A stretch of DNA of 56,532 nucleotides from Gracilibacillus massiliensis (GTDB lineage: Bacteria > Bacillota > Bacilli > Bacillales > Amphibacillaceae). Numbering within the stretch: position 1 is the stretch's first letter; every line of letters starts with the position of its first letter. The stretch lies in NCBI RefSeq assembly GCF_001458115.1, contig NZ_CZRP01000007.1, forward strand, positions 1-56,532. The letters are read 5' to 3'. This document shows, piece by piece, positions 9,162 to 20,322 of the stretch. Under the pieces are notes generated by a model. That model saw nothing but the letters and a program-made list of their open reading frames with translations, made no database searches and was not told the origin of the DNA. The translations under genes and the position numbers were made by a program.

Positions 9162-9229
9162 ATTTTCAATTACATATAAAATGCAATTGAAAATAATAAT
9201 TGAAGTATGTAATTTTATGGTATTATATT
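9162..9229 (+). promoter_or_regulatory. Inverted repeat and putative promoter of the orphan ORF
   Basis: ATTTTCAATT (9162-9171) and AATTGAAAAT (9185-9194) form a perfect 10-bp inverted repeat. Just downstream TTGAAG (9200-9205) and TTATAT (9223-9228), 17 nt apart, resemble a sigma A promoter. The repeat could be an operator; that is a guess. Confidence 0.45.
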
Positions 9230-9322
9230 AGTGTAACTTATAATAAATTGCTCATTCAATTAGCGCGGCAGTAACGTTTAACATGAGTAGAGAAATAAGG
9301 TTACAAAAAGGGAGATATATAA

Positions 9323-9853
9323 ATGACTTTACACCATTTCATTGGGTCCAATACAGAACTTCCTATTGGTAGTTTTGCTAGGAACCCAACATATAAACCT
9401 CTTTCAGAAGTGAAATTAAAAGGAGTAAGTTTAGATAAACATTTGAAGAAGAATAACAGTTCTAACCGTATAACGGTCTACGAAACAGAAGAAGATGCAA
9501 GTGGAATTGATGTTTTTGACTTAGATACTGGATATGAACCAATAAGAAATAAATTCACCACGCCTTTTGTATATGAAGTACAAGGCTACTTTCAAGCAAA
9601 CAATACATTAGGTCAACGTAAATCAATCAAAACACTTTTTAATTATATTGATGAACATTTATTAAAAGAGGATTTCATTGAAATATACTCTTGTTGGGAT
9701 GGGCATGAGGAAAAAGAGAAAGAAGAAAGCAAAGATGTAGTTATTAACCTTAGTACGTTCCAATTTGGAAAACATTTAAAGTTAAAAGACATAAATCATC
9801 TTTGCGAAACATTCTTTTTAGAAGATAAACAATACGTGTTGATAAAGAAATAA
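9323..9853 (+). CDS. Hypothetical protein, 176 aa
   Basis: Not recognised as a named family. The ORF is soluble (no signal or membrane segment), acidic and lysine-rich, beginning MTLHHFIGSNTELPIGSFAR. The middle has alternating beta-type segments (TPFVYEVQGYFQ), and the end (FGKHLKLKDINHLCETFF) is conserved-looking. A strong site AAAGGGAG lies 9 nt before the ATG, and promoter-like boxes precede it, so it is likely expressed. It sits between rsmI and abrB, which are adjacent in B. subtilis, and shares a bidirectional terminator with abrB. I recall similar uncharacterised proteins in other Bacillaceae but cannot assign a role. Confidence 0.75.
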   Translation: MTLHHFIGSNTELPIGSFARNPTYKPLSEVKLKGVSLDKHLKKNNSSNRITVYETEEDASGIDVFDLDTGYEPIRNKFTTPFVYEVQGYFQANNTLGQRKSIKTLFNYIDEHLLKEDFIEIYSCWDGHEEKEKEESKDVVINLSTFQFGKHLKLKDINHLCETFFLEDKQYVLIKK

Positions 9854-9911
9854 AGGATATTAATCTATTAAACGGGGACGTTGGTTGAAAAAGAACTGTA
9901 TAGATAAAGCA

Positions 9912-9943
9912 AAAGAGCTTGGAATTACTCCAAGCTCTTTGTG
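9912..9943. terminator. Bidirectional terminator between orphan ORF and abrB
   Basis: AAAGAGCTTGGA / TCCAAGCTCTTT with a 5-nt loop, with A-rich and T-rich flanks, serves the convergent genes on both strands. Confidence 0.85.
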
Positions 9944-10222
9944 TTATTTATTCATCTTTTGTTGAATCTCATCGATTAGTGCTTGCGCGCCTTCTGGGCT
10001 AAGTACTAATTTACCGTCTGCTAACGTAAAGTTATCGTCAGAGATGTCACCAGTAACATGACATGTCATGTTTGGCTTATATTTTTGTAAGATGATGCGC
10101 TCGTCATCGACATAAATTTCAAGTGCATCTTTCTCGTTAATTCCTAATGTACGACGAAGTTCGATCGGAATTACCACTCGACCTAGCTCGTCTACCTTTC
10201 TTACAATACCTGTTGATTTCAT
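9944..10222 (-). CDS. abrB: Transition-state regulator AbrB
   Basis: A 92-residue DNA-binding protein with the N-terminal swapped-hairpin AbrB fold: MKSTGIVRKVDELGRVVIP, then ELRRTLGINEKDALEIYV. It represses stationary-phase and sporulation genes during growth. The C-terminal half (GKLVLSPEGAQALIDEI) is the AbrB multimerisation domain, so this is AbrB and not SpoVT (which has a GAF domain; see 28668). SD is AAGGGGAG on the minus strand. Its promoter region carries tandem Spo0A boxes. It is the only protein gene on the minus strand. Confidence 0.95.
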   Translation of the reverse strand: MKSTGIVRKVDELGRVVIPIELRRTLGINEKDALEIYVDDERIILQKYKPNMTCHVTGDISDDNFTLADGKLVLSPEGAQALIDEIQQKMNK

Positions 10223-10249
10223 TATTTATTCTCCCCTTTGATAAATAAA

Positions 10250-10266
10250 TTCGGCAATATTCGACA
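10250..10266 (-). promoter_or_regulatory. Tandem Spo0A boxes in the abrB leader
   Basis: On the minus strand TGTCGAA (10260-10266) and TGCCGAA (10250-10256) lie 10 bp apart, just downstream of the -10 box. The first matches the 0A box exactly and the second fits TGNCGAA. The arrangement mirrors B. subtilis abrB, where Spo0A~P represses from two such boxes. Confidence 0.8.
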
Positions 10267-10277
10267 ACTATAGCGTT

Positions 10278-10306
10278 ATAATACCATTAGTTGCCATTAA
10301 TGTCAA
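10278..10306 (-). promoter_or_regulatory. Sigma A promoter of abrB
   Basis: Minus-strand TTGACA (10301-10306), 17-nt spacer, TATTAT (10278-10283). Confidence 0.85.
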
Positions 10307-12608
<2,302 letters not shown>

Positions 12609-12617
12609 TAAAGCAGA

Positions 12618-12650
12618 AAACGCTTATCATCTAACCAGTGATAAGCGTTT
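12618..12650 (+). other. Perfect hairpin between metG and tatD, no U tract
   Basis: AAACGCTTATCA (12618-12629) pairs fully with TGATAAGCGTTT (12639-12650) around a 9-nt loop. It is followed by CCGCATTAGGAGG, so there is no U-run, and the tatD ribosome-binding site begins 7 nt later. A weak terminator, or an mRNA stabiliser or processing site, is possible. Confidence 0.6.
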
Positions 12651-12669
12651 CCGCATTAGGAGGATATTT

Positions 12670-13437
12670 ATGTTATTCGATACACATGTGCATTTAAATG
12701 TCTCTCATTTTGATGAGGATCGGGAAGAAGTGTTACAAAGAGCAAAAGAAGCTGGTGTCGAAAAAATGGTGATTGTCGGATTCGATCATGAAACGATACC
12801 GAAAGCAATCGAAATGGCAGAAAAATATGATTATATGTATGCAGCTGTCGGCTGGCATCCAGTAGATGCTATCGACATGACTGATAAAGAATTAGATTGG
12901 TTAGAAGAGCTTTCCGCCCATCCAAAAGTGGTCGCCTTAGGAGAAATGGGACTTGATTATCATTGGGATAAGTCTCCAAAGCAAATTCAAAAAGATGTTT
13001 TTCGTAAGCAAATTCAATTAGCTAAAAAAGTAAATCTTCCAATTATTATTCATAATCGAGAAGCAACGGAAGATATTATACAAGTATTGCAGGAGGAGAA
13101 GGCAGAAGAAGTCGGCGGCATTATGCATTGTTATAATGACTCAGTAGAATACGTGGATGCATGTTTAGCGATGAATTTTTATATATCACTTGGTGGTCCT
13201 GTAACCTTTAAAAATGCATCATTGCCAAAAGAAGTAGCTAAATATGTACCCGAAGATCGTTTACTTATTGAAACTGATTGTCCCTTCTTAGCGCCTCACC
13301 CAAATCGAGGCAAAAGAAATGAACCAGCATATGTAAAATTGGTAGCGGAAAAAATCGCAGAACTACGGGAGCAAAACTTTGAAGAAATCAGTACAAAAAC
13401 AACAGAAAATGCCAAAAGATTTTTTGGGATTAAATAG
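12670..13437 (+). CDS. tatD: TatD family metal-dependent deoxyribonuclease
   Basis: A 255-residue TIM-barrel hydrolase (YabD). Metal ligands are visible: the N-terminal DTHVHLN, ALGEMGLDYHW, PIIIHNREA, IMHCYN and ETDCPFLAPHPNRG. TatD enzymes are 3'-5' exonucleases linked to DNA repair. Strong SD TAGGAGGA. Conserved position metG-tatD-yabE. Confidence 0.93.
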   Translation: MLFDTHVHLNVSHFDEDREEVLQRAKEAGVEKMVIVGFDHETIPKAIEMAEKYDYMYAAVGWHPVDAIDMTDKELDWLEELSAHPKVVALGEMGLDYHWDKSPKQIQKDVFRKQIQLAKKVNLPIIIHNREATEDIIQVLQEEKAEEVGGIMHCYNDSVEYVDACLAMNFYISLGGPVTFKNASLPKEVAKYVPEDRLLIETDCPFLAPHPNRGKRNEPAYVKLVAEKIAELREQNFEEISTKTTENAKRFFGIK

Positions 13438-13510
13438 TGTTAAACATAACGCAGGATAGCCTTTAATCAATTGTTACTGTATTGTAATCTATTTGAAATA
13501 TTCATCGATA

Positions 13511-13556
13511 AAAAGCAGGAGAACCCTTGAATTCAAAGGATTCCCCTGCTTTTTTA
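13511..13556 (+). terminator. Terminator after tatD
   Basis: AAAAGCAGG...CCTGCTTTT with an inner TTGAATTCAA palindrome and a T6 tail. Confidence 0.85.
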
Positions 13557-13571
13557 TGTCTAATTAGAAGT

Positions 13572-13600
13572 TTGACACAAGAAAAGGAAGTTTATATAAT
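13572..13600 (+). promoter_or_regulatory. Sigma A promoter of yabE
   Basis: TTGACA (13572-13577), 17-nt spacer, TATAAT (13595-13600): a perfect consensus promoter 31 nt before the start codon. Confidence 0.9.
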
Positions 13601-13630
13601 ACAACGGCGAGTAAAAAGGAGGGAAAGTTC

Positions 13631-14878
13631 ATGAAACGTCTCAAATTTAGTCGCCTTTTGAGCAATAAAGACTTCGTTTACGCATTGACACTATTAGTAT
13701 TTATTGGATTTATCAGTTTCTCTTATTATGAATTATCAAAAGCGGAAGTGACCTATGCTCAGGACGACGAAACAACAACAGTGCGCACACATGCTAAGAC
13801 TGTTGAAGATGTACTAAATGAACTGGCAATTAATGTGGGGGAACATGATGATCTTTCACATAGTCTAGATGATCTCGTTACATCAGATATGGAAATTGAA
13901 CATACAATAGCAAATCAACTCATTGTCAGCATAGATGGCGAAGAAGAAGCATATTATACAACAACAGATACTGTAGAAGCTTTTTTAGAAGAACAGAATA
14001 TTGAATTAACAGAAAATGACCAGGTTTCGGTAGCATTAGATACTAAAGTGGATGAAAATCTTGAAATAGGTATTGAAAAAGCGTTCCAAGTAACGATTAA
14101 TGATGCTGGAGAAGAACATCAAGTTTGGACAACAGGTGGATCTGTCGAAGAATTGTTAAATGAACACAATATCAAACTAAATGAACTAGATAAGGTTGAA
14201 CCAAAAACCACTGCTTCATTAAGTGATAACTCTGATATACATATCACCAGAGTAGAAAAAATCACTGACGTAATCGAAGAAGAACAAGATGTTCCGGTAG
14301 TAAAACGAAATGATGATTCTCTTGATAAAGGTAAAGAAGAAGTCGTGTCTTCAGGTGAGCCAGGTCTGATCGAAAAACACTACGAGGTCGTGTTAGAGAA
14401 TGGTGAAGAAGTATCAAGAGAGCTTGTTAAAGAAGAAGTGAAAAAAGAAAGTAAAGAGAAAATAGTAGCGATTGGTACGAAAGAAAATCAACCACAACCG
14501 ACAAAAGCAAATACGTCAGCGAGTGCGTCAAATACATCGAGCAGTTCAGAAAAAGTTTCACGTAGTGGTGAGACTAAATCTGAAGGTAAAACGCTTTACA
14601 TGAAAGCAACAGCTTACAATTGGGATTGTCCTTCGTGTGATGGTAGAGGACTGACTGCAACAGGTTACAATTTGAAGGCAAATCCAAACGGTGTAGTAGC
14701 AGTAGATCCAAGCGTTATACCATTAGGAACCAAAGTTTGGGTGGAAGGTTACGGCTATGCTATTGCACGTGACACAGGTGGTAATGTTAAAGGCAATAAG
14801 ATTGACCTTCATATGCCAACTAGACAAAAAGCAGCAAGCTATGGTGTGAAAACCGTACAAGTGAAAATTATAAAATAA
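13631..14878 (+). CDS. yabE: YabE-like cell wall-binding protein (DUF348-G5-3D domains)
   Basis: A 415-residue exported or membrane-anchored protein. One N-terminal membrane segment (FVYALTLLVFIGFISFSYY) is followed by three DUF348 repeats (about residues 50-205), a G5 domain (~210-285), a Ser/Thr-rich linker, and a C-terminal 3D domain containing ATAYN, DPSVIPLGTKVWV, ARDTGG and IDLHM, the double-psi barrel with conserved Asp residues. The 3D domain is related to lytic transglycosylases, so a role in peptidoglycan remodelling (Rpf/Sps-like) is expected. Own promoter and terminator; B. subtilis yabE is additionally controlled by an antisense RNA, not assessable here. Confidence 0.9.
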   Translation: MKRLKFSRLLSNKDFVYALTLLVFIGFISFSYYELSKAEVTYAQDDETTTVRTHAKTVEDVLNELAINVGEHDDLSHSLDDLVTSDMEIEHTIANQLIVSIDGEEEAYYTTTDTVEAFLEEQNIELTENDQVSVALDTKVDENLEIGIEKAFQVTINDAGEEHQVWTTGGSVEELLNEHNIKLNELDKVEPKTTASLSDNSDIHITRVEKITDVIEEEQDVPVVKRNDDSLDKGKEEVVSSGEPGLIEKHYEVVLENGEEVSRELVKEEVKKESKEKIVAIGTKENQPQPTKANTSASASNTSSSSEKVSRSGETKSEGKTLYMKATAYNWDCPSCDGRGLTATGYNLKANPNGVVAVDPSVIPLGTKVWVEGYGYAIARDTGGNVKGNKIDLHMPTRQKAASYGVKTVQVKIIK

Positions 14879-14886
14879 TTATGAAG

Positions 14887-14916
14887 GCTTACCTATTCAA
14901 AAGGTAAGCTTTTTTG
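14887..14916 (+). terminator. Terminator after yabE
   Basis: GCTTACCT / AGGTAAGC with a 6-nt loop and a T6 run. Confidence 0.85.
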
Positions 14917-15010
14917 TTTTACCAGCTTTATTTGGTTTTTCTAAGTGAAATGAAGGAACGTAAATGTTAAAATAAACAAAGCTATGGCAAGCAAGAATGG
15001 AGGAGCCTTT

Positions 15011-16482
<1,472 letters not shown>

Positions 16483-16630
16483 GTATAAAAAATCTTTCAA
16501 TTGGATTAAAACCAAACTATTCCTAATTTATATACATAAATTTTATAAATTAAGGTAAGCTATATACAAGAATTCCAAATTTTTTTATTGACATCCCTCA
16601 ATTAATATTGATATAATAGAATATTTTTGA

Positions 16631-16659
16631 TTGACGGTTGGACAAGAACATGGTATACT
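16631..16659 (+). promoter_or_regulatory. Sigma A promoter of veg
   Basis: TTGACG, 17-nt spacer, TATACT. B. subtilis veg is known for a very strong vegetative promoter. Confidence 0.88.
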
Positions 16660-16682
16660 AATACTTAGTGAGGTGGAGTGTA

Positions 16683-16946
16683 TTGGCTAAAACATTGGTT
16701 GAAATTAAACAAGGTTTAGATGGAAATGTTGGCAGACGTCTACGAATTAAAGCAAATGGTGGTCGAAAGAAAACCATTGAGCGTTACGGAACTTTATCAG
16801 AAACATATCCTTCCGTATTTATTGTTGAACTTGATCAAGATGAGAATGCATTTGAGCGTGTGTCTTACAGTTATGCAGATATTCTCACGGAAACAGTTGA
16901 ACTAAGTTTCTCGGAAGAATTAGAAGCAGTAGCAGGGGAGCAGTAA
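16683..16946 (+). CDS. veg: Veg protein, biofilm-associated regulator
   Basis: An 87-residue SH3-like beta-barrel protein. The family core is clear: [54 protein letters not shown] and [15 protein letters not shown]. Veg promotes biofilm matrix expression in B. subtilis. TTG 16683 is the true start (SD AGGTGGAG, 16671-16678; product begins AKTL as in other Veg proteins), not the upstream ATG at 16668. Confidence 0.93.
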   Translation: MAKTLVEIKQGLDGNVGRRLRIKANGGRKKTIERYGTLSETYPSVFIVELDQDENAFERVSYSYADILTETVELSFSEELEAVAGEQ

Positions 16947-16967
16947 ACCTTGTTTACTGCTTTTTTT
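16940..16967 (+). terminator. veg terminator
   Basis: GCAGTAAA / TTTACTGC followed by T7; the stop codon lies within the 5' arm. Confidence 0.88.
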
Positions 16968-17008
16968 ACTGTCCCTAACTAAAACCCAAATCAATTCACA
17001 TAAAAACT

Positions 17009-17447
17009 AAACTGCGAAGTACCTGACATAGGGTTATTGGCAAAAGTATTGAGATAAGTGCTAATCCAACGCTACGGAAAAACACTCCCTTTCCGGGGGC
17101 ACGGCTGAAGCTAACTTGGTAAAGAAAAACACTTTACCAAGTGGATCTTCAGCTCGTGCTGTTCCCTCAGGAGTGTCGCATTTTTCCTCCGCTTTGTTAG
17201 ATATCTGTTCAAGTACGAGGAAATTTGCTGTAATATCAACATTCTAGCTGTTTCTAAATTTGTAGAACACTATGGAAGCGTAGTCCATTTACGTAGACTC
17301 CAGCGGGAACAGCGTCTTCCGAAGACCCCACAGGCAGTGATTTTCTGCCGAGGAGGCTGAGGTGACGCCCGCGGAAAGCGAAGTAAATGGACGGAGCTTT
17401 TGGTTAACACTCATCAAACTTTCAAAATTGTCACTGGTTCGTAGTTT
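17009..17447 (-). repeat. Composite palindromic element, family A, copy 1 (inverted)
   Basis: A ~439-bp MITE-like element. Ends resemble each other in inverted orientation (AAACTGCGAAGT at 17009; revcomp of the right end AAACTACGAACC). Module B (~17070-17193) folds into one long imperfect stem ending in the hairpin GGTAAAG-aaaaaca-CTTTACC. Module A (~17277-17401) pairs GTCCATTTAC (17283) with GTAAATGGAC (17383) and ends in GGCAG/CTGCC. Nearly the same sequence, in the opposite orientation, occurs at 23476-23913 and 32942-33390. No credible gene lies inside. It begins 42 nt after the veg terminator. Confidence 0.88.
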
Positions 17448-17570
17448 GTGTCTACAGATTATTATCGTTCTATTTCTGTACCAGTTAATCCTTATATTGC
17501 CTAGCATCAATTTATAATTTCAACACAAACTATGATTGTCGTAAGAGGCGACAGAAAGGGAGTATCTTCT

Positions 17571-17750
17571 ATGTCAAGGAAACGAGGGATTATGTCCAGT
17601 CGTTTTAAGGAAGAGCTTGCTAAAGAATTAGGTTTTTACGACAAGGTACAGCAAGATGGTTGGGGTGGAATTACTGCAAGGGATGCCGGTAATATGGTGA
17701 AAAGAGCAGTACAAATGGCAGAAGAGAATTTAAAAAAGGACAAAGTCTAA
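17571..17750 (+). CDS. sspF: Small acid-soluble spore protein SspF (alpha/beta type)
   Basis: A 59-residue spore DNA-binding protein. The conserved core is [40 protein letters not shown] and [12 protein letters not shown], which coats DNA in the dormant spore. An upstream in-frame ATG (17532) gives an N-terminal extension not seen in the family; ATG 17571 with AAAGGGAG 8 nt upstream is preferred. A sigma G promoter could not be placed with confidence. Terminator follows immediately. Confidence 0.92.
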   Translation: MSRKRGIMSSRFKEELAKELGFYDKVQQDGWGGITARDAGNMVKRAVQMAEENLKKDKV

Positions 17751-17770
17751 TTTTAGACTTTGTCCTTTTT
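17738..17770 (+). terminator. sspF terminator
   Basis: GGACAAAGTCTA / TAGACTTTGTCC, 12 bp, 4-nt loop and T5; starts within the end of the gene. Confidence 0.9.
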
Positions 17771-17840
17771 GCGCTTTTCTTTATATTTATGGTATCTTTA
17801 CATAAAGTGAGAATTGTTAGCGAAACTTATCAGAAAGTTA

Positions 17841-17920
17841 CCGTCCGTATACTAGAAATAGTTTCTTTACTATTACCTGTAACTCGAAGTATGGGTATTA
17901 CCGACGGCTAGCACCGCGAT
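17841..17920 (+). other. Possible structured leader of ispE
   Basis: CCGTC (17841) can pair with GACGG (17903), enclosing ATACT/AGTAT and a small hairpin AGAAA-tag-TTTCT (17854-17866). It is followed by GCTAGCACCGCGAT, which shares ACCGCG with T-box antiterminators but lacks the GGTGG that pairs with tRNA CCA. No terminator follows. Function unknown. Confidence 0.35.
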
Positions 17921-17964
17921 AAAGTCAAATTCTGAATATTAATTAGTCAGTAGGTGAACAAAGA

Positions 17965-18834
17965 ATGTATATTTTAGAAAAGGCACCAGCTAAAATAAAT
18001 TTAACACTTGATGTCTTATATAAAAGACCTGATCAGTATCATGAAATAGAAATGATTATGACAACGGTAGATCTAGCAGATCGCTTAGAATTTTTCTTAT
18101 TACAAGAAGACAAAGTAGAAGTCGTTTCAGAAAATCGCTTTGTACCAAACGATGAGCGAAATTTAGCATATCGAGCAGCAAAGTTGTTAAAAGAAAGATT
18201 TCAAATTAGCCTTGGTGTAAAGATTAAAATAGATAAGCAAATCCCAGTGGCTGCGGGTCTGGCTGGAGGAAGTAGTGATGCTGCTGCTACTTTTAGAGGA
18301 CTAAATCGATTATGGCAACTTAATTTGTCTATTGAAGAACTAGCAAATTTAGGAGCGGAAGTAGGATCAGATGTATCTTTTTGCGTATATAACTCCACAG
18401 CTTTAGCAAAAGGTAGAGGTGAAACGATTGTAGAATTACCTGCTCCACCAAAATGTTGGGTAGTTTTAGCAAAGCCTGTTCAAGGGGTTTCCACACAATC
18501 TGTATACCAATCCTTATTATTGGACGACTTAGATCATCCAGATACAAAAGGAATGGTGGATGCAATTAAACAGTCCGATTACCAAGGGGTATGCAATAGA
18601 CTAAAAAATGTTTTAGAATCCGTTACATTGCCGAAAAACCCCGAAGTAGAACAAATAAAAGAACAAATGCTACGATCTGGAGCTGATGCTGTGTTGATGA
18701 GCGGTAGTGGGCCTACCGTATTCGGTTTGGTACAACAAGAAAGTAGAGCAGATCGAATTTATAACAGTTTGCGAGGGTTTTGTGAAGAAGTTTATGTGGT
18801 GAGATTGTTAGGAACACATCAAACACTTGATTAA
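17965..18834 (+). CDS. ispE: 4-diphosphocytidyl-2-C-methyl-D-erythritol kinase
   Basis: A 289-residue GHMP kinase of the MEP isoprenoid pathway. It has [13 protein letters not shown] at the N-terminus, the ATP loop [15 protein letters not shown] (about residues 93-107), and the C-terminal [12 protein letters not shown]. It phosphorylates CDP-methylerythritol in the cytoplasm. Conserved neighbours sspF and purR. Confidence 0.95.
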   Translation: MYILEKAPAKINLTLDVLYKRPDQYHEIEMIMTTVDLADRLEFFLLQEDKVEVVSENRFVPNDERNLAYRAAKLLKERFQISLGVKIKIDKQIPVAAGLAGGSSDAAATFRGLNRLWQLNLSIEELANLGAEVGSDVSFCVYNSTALAKGRGETIVELPAPPKCWVVLAKPVQGVSTQSVYQSLLLDDLDHPDTKGMVDAIKQSDYQGVCNRLKNVLESVTLPKNPEVEQIKEQMLRSGADAVLMSGSGPTVFGLVQQESRADRIYNSLRGFCEEVYVVRLLGTHQTLD

Positions 18835-18888
18835 ACACGTATAAAATGTTATATTTACCTCAAAATATTCGGATTTCGGGGTGTAGAG

Positions 18889-19713
18889 ATGAAAAGAAGT
18901 GATCGTCTTGTTGCGATGACCAATTATTTAGTAGAACATCCAATGGAATTAATTTCTCTTCCATTTTTCTCAGAAACATATGGTGCAGCAAAATCCTCGA
19001 TAAGTGAGGATTTAGCTATAATTAATAAAATGTTCAAAGAAGATGGTATCGGTTATTTGGAATCGACTTCAGGAGCATCAGGTGGAGTGAAATATGTTCC
19101 AAACGTATCGATGGCTAAAAGTGAGAAGATTATGGATCAGTTATGTCAGGAATTAGAGGATCCGACGCGTATTTTACCTGGTGGTTATTTGTTTATGAGT
19201 GATATCTTAGGAAATCCAGGAACAGTGAGAAATATCGGTCGACTATTTGCCTCCAGGTTTGCTGGGTTACATATTGATTCTGTTGTAACAGTTGCTACAA
19301 AAGGCATTCCGTTAGCCTATGCTGTAGGTGACTTTTTAAATGTACCGGTAATCATTGTCCGTCGAGATCCTAAAGTAACCGAAGGATCGACAGTTAGTAT
19401 TAATTATGTTTCTGGTTCTTCCAAAAAGATTCAAACAATGGTTTTGTCTAAGCGAAGTTTAAGTCCGGGAGAAAATGTCTGTATCATCGATGACTTTATG
19501 AAAGCTGGCGGAACGATTAATGGGATAAGGAACTTACTCCAAGAATTTGAAGCCAATGTTAAAGCTATAGGTGTGTTAGCAGAAGCAGAAGATGATGAGG
19601 AAGATCGAGTAGTAGAAGACTACACTTCTCTATTACAAATTAAAAATGTCGACTCTAATAAAAAACACATCGAAGTAATCAAAGGGAATTATTTCACAAG
19701 TAGTGATAAATAA
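18889..19713 (+). CDS. purR: Purine operon repressor PurR
   Basis: A 274-residue Bacillus-type PurR: an N-terminal winged helix (residues 1-75, beginning MKRSDRLVAMTNYLVEHP) fused to a phosphoribosyltransferase-like effector domain with the PRPP motif CIIDDFMKAGGTI. It represses purine synthesis genes and is released by PRPP. In B. subtilis yabJ (ridA) follows; here it is missing and spoVG comes next. Confidence 0.95.
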   Translation: MKRSDRLVAMTNYLVEHPMELISLPFFSETYGAAKSSISEDLAIINKMFKEDGIGYLESTSGASGGVKYVPNVSMAKSEKIMDQLCQELEDPTRILPGGYLFMSDILGNPGTVRNIGRLFASRFAGLHIDSVVTVATKGIPLAYAVGDFLNVPVIIVRRDPKVTEGSTVSINYVSGSSKKIQTMVLSKRSLSPGENVCIIDDFMKAGGTINGIRNLLQEFEANVKAIGVLAEAEDDEEDRVVEDYTSLLQIKNVDSNKKHIEVIKGNYFTSSDK

Positions 19714-19759
19714 TAGGTTTGATCCAATAAAAATATGTTCACCATCACTTGAAAGAAAC

Positions 19760-19823
19760 GAATTTTCTTAAAAAAATAAATTTTTTTAAAATTTTGGCAG
19801 GAATTTAAGAAAATTTGTTGAAT
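19760..19823 (+). promoter_or_regulatory. Sigma H promoter and AT-rich upstream box of spoVG
   Basis: GCAGGAATT (19797-19805) and GAAT (19820-19823) match the sigma H pattern (RWAGGANNT ... GAAT), with the same 17-nt distance between AGGA and GAAT as in B. subtilis spoVG. Upstream is an AT-rich tract, which in B. subtilis is the AbrB-binding box. GAATTTTCTTAAA (19760) and TTTAAGAAAATTT (19804) form a near-perfect inverted repeat across it. Confidence 0.75.
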
Positions 19824-19866
19824 TAAGTTAATAAGTTCTTAAAAAGGGAAAAGGTGGTGAAACATA

Positions 19867-20157
19867 ATGGAAGTAACTGACGTGAGATTACGCCGCGTGA
19901 ATACCGATGGAAGAATGCGAGCTATTGCATCCATTACATTAGACCATGAATTTGTAGTGCATGATATACGTGTAATTGATGGAAACAATGGGATGTTTGT
20001 AGCAATGCCTTCTAAACGTACACCGGATGGTGAATTTAGGGATATTGCGCACCCAATCAACTCTGGCACAAGATCTAAAATTCAAGAAGCTGTTCTTGAA
20101 GAGTATCAGCGTGCTGGTGAAACTGAAGTAGAATACGAAGAAGCAGGAGCTTCTTAA
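19867..20157 (+). CDS. spoVG: SpoVG, RNA/DNA-binding regulator
   Basis: A 96-residue SpoVG protein: [40 protein letters not shown] and [16 protein letters not shown] are all diagnostic. SpoVG affects asymmetric septation and, in related bacteria, binds RNA. Strong SD AAAGGTGGTGA. Own sigma H promoter and terminator. Confidence 0.97.
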   Translation: MEVTDVRLRRVNTDGRMRAIASITLDHEFVVHDIRVIDGNNGMFVAMPSKRTPDGEFRDIAHPINSGTRSKIQEAVLEEYQRAGETEVEYEEAGAS

Positions 20158-20168
20158 GTAGAGTAAAA

Positions 20169-20198
20169 AAGTCTAATCATTTTTGGTTGGGCTTTTTA
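20169..20198 (+). terminator. spoVG terminator
   Basis: AAGTCTAATC pairs with GGTTGGGCTT over 10 bp using G-U pairs, followed by a T-rich tail. Confidence 0.75.
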
Positions 20199-20322
20199 TT
20201 TTTGTCCTTCTTTATTGAAAATGTTGCGCTTTTCATATATATTCATAATTGGGATATTATTGTGCAAAATGAGAATAATTCAATCATACATAAAACGCTT
20301 TTAGAAGAACGGAGGAAATCAC

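Noticed and set aside
16720-16905. Alternative-frame 61-aa ORF within veg
   Set aside because: Fully contained in veg, which has clear homology; no separate ribosome-binding site.
17009-17447. The composite elements as the known Bacillaceae-1 RNA
   Set aside because: From memory that motif has two terminal loops of the type RUCCU. The loops here are 7 nt and variable in sequence, and the fixed part is GATCCACTT/AAGTTAGCT at the stem base. A search against Rfam would decide it.
17289-17510. Minus-strand ORF of 73 aa inside the 17 kb repeat
   Set aside because: It arises from GC-rich palindromic arms, has no ribosome-binding site and no family resemblance. The same holds for ORFs at 23682-23973, 38831-39279 and 48192-48488.
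17908-17921. T-box riboswitch before ispE
   Set aside because: Only ACCGCG is shared; the GGTGG that pairs with the tRNA end is GCTAG here, and no terminator/antiterminator pair is present. ispE is not an amino-acid gene. Kept only as a low-interest finding.
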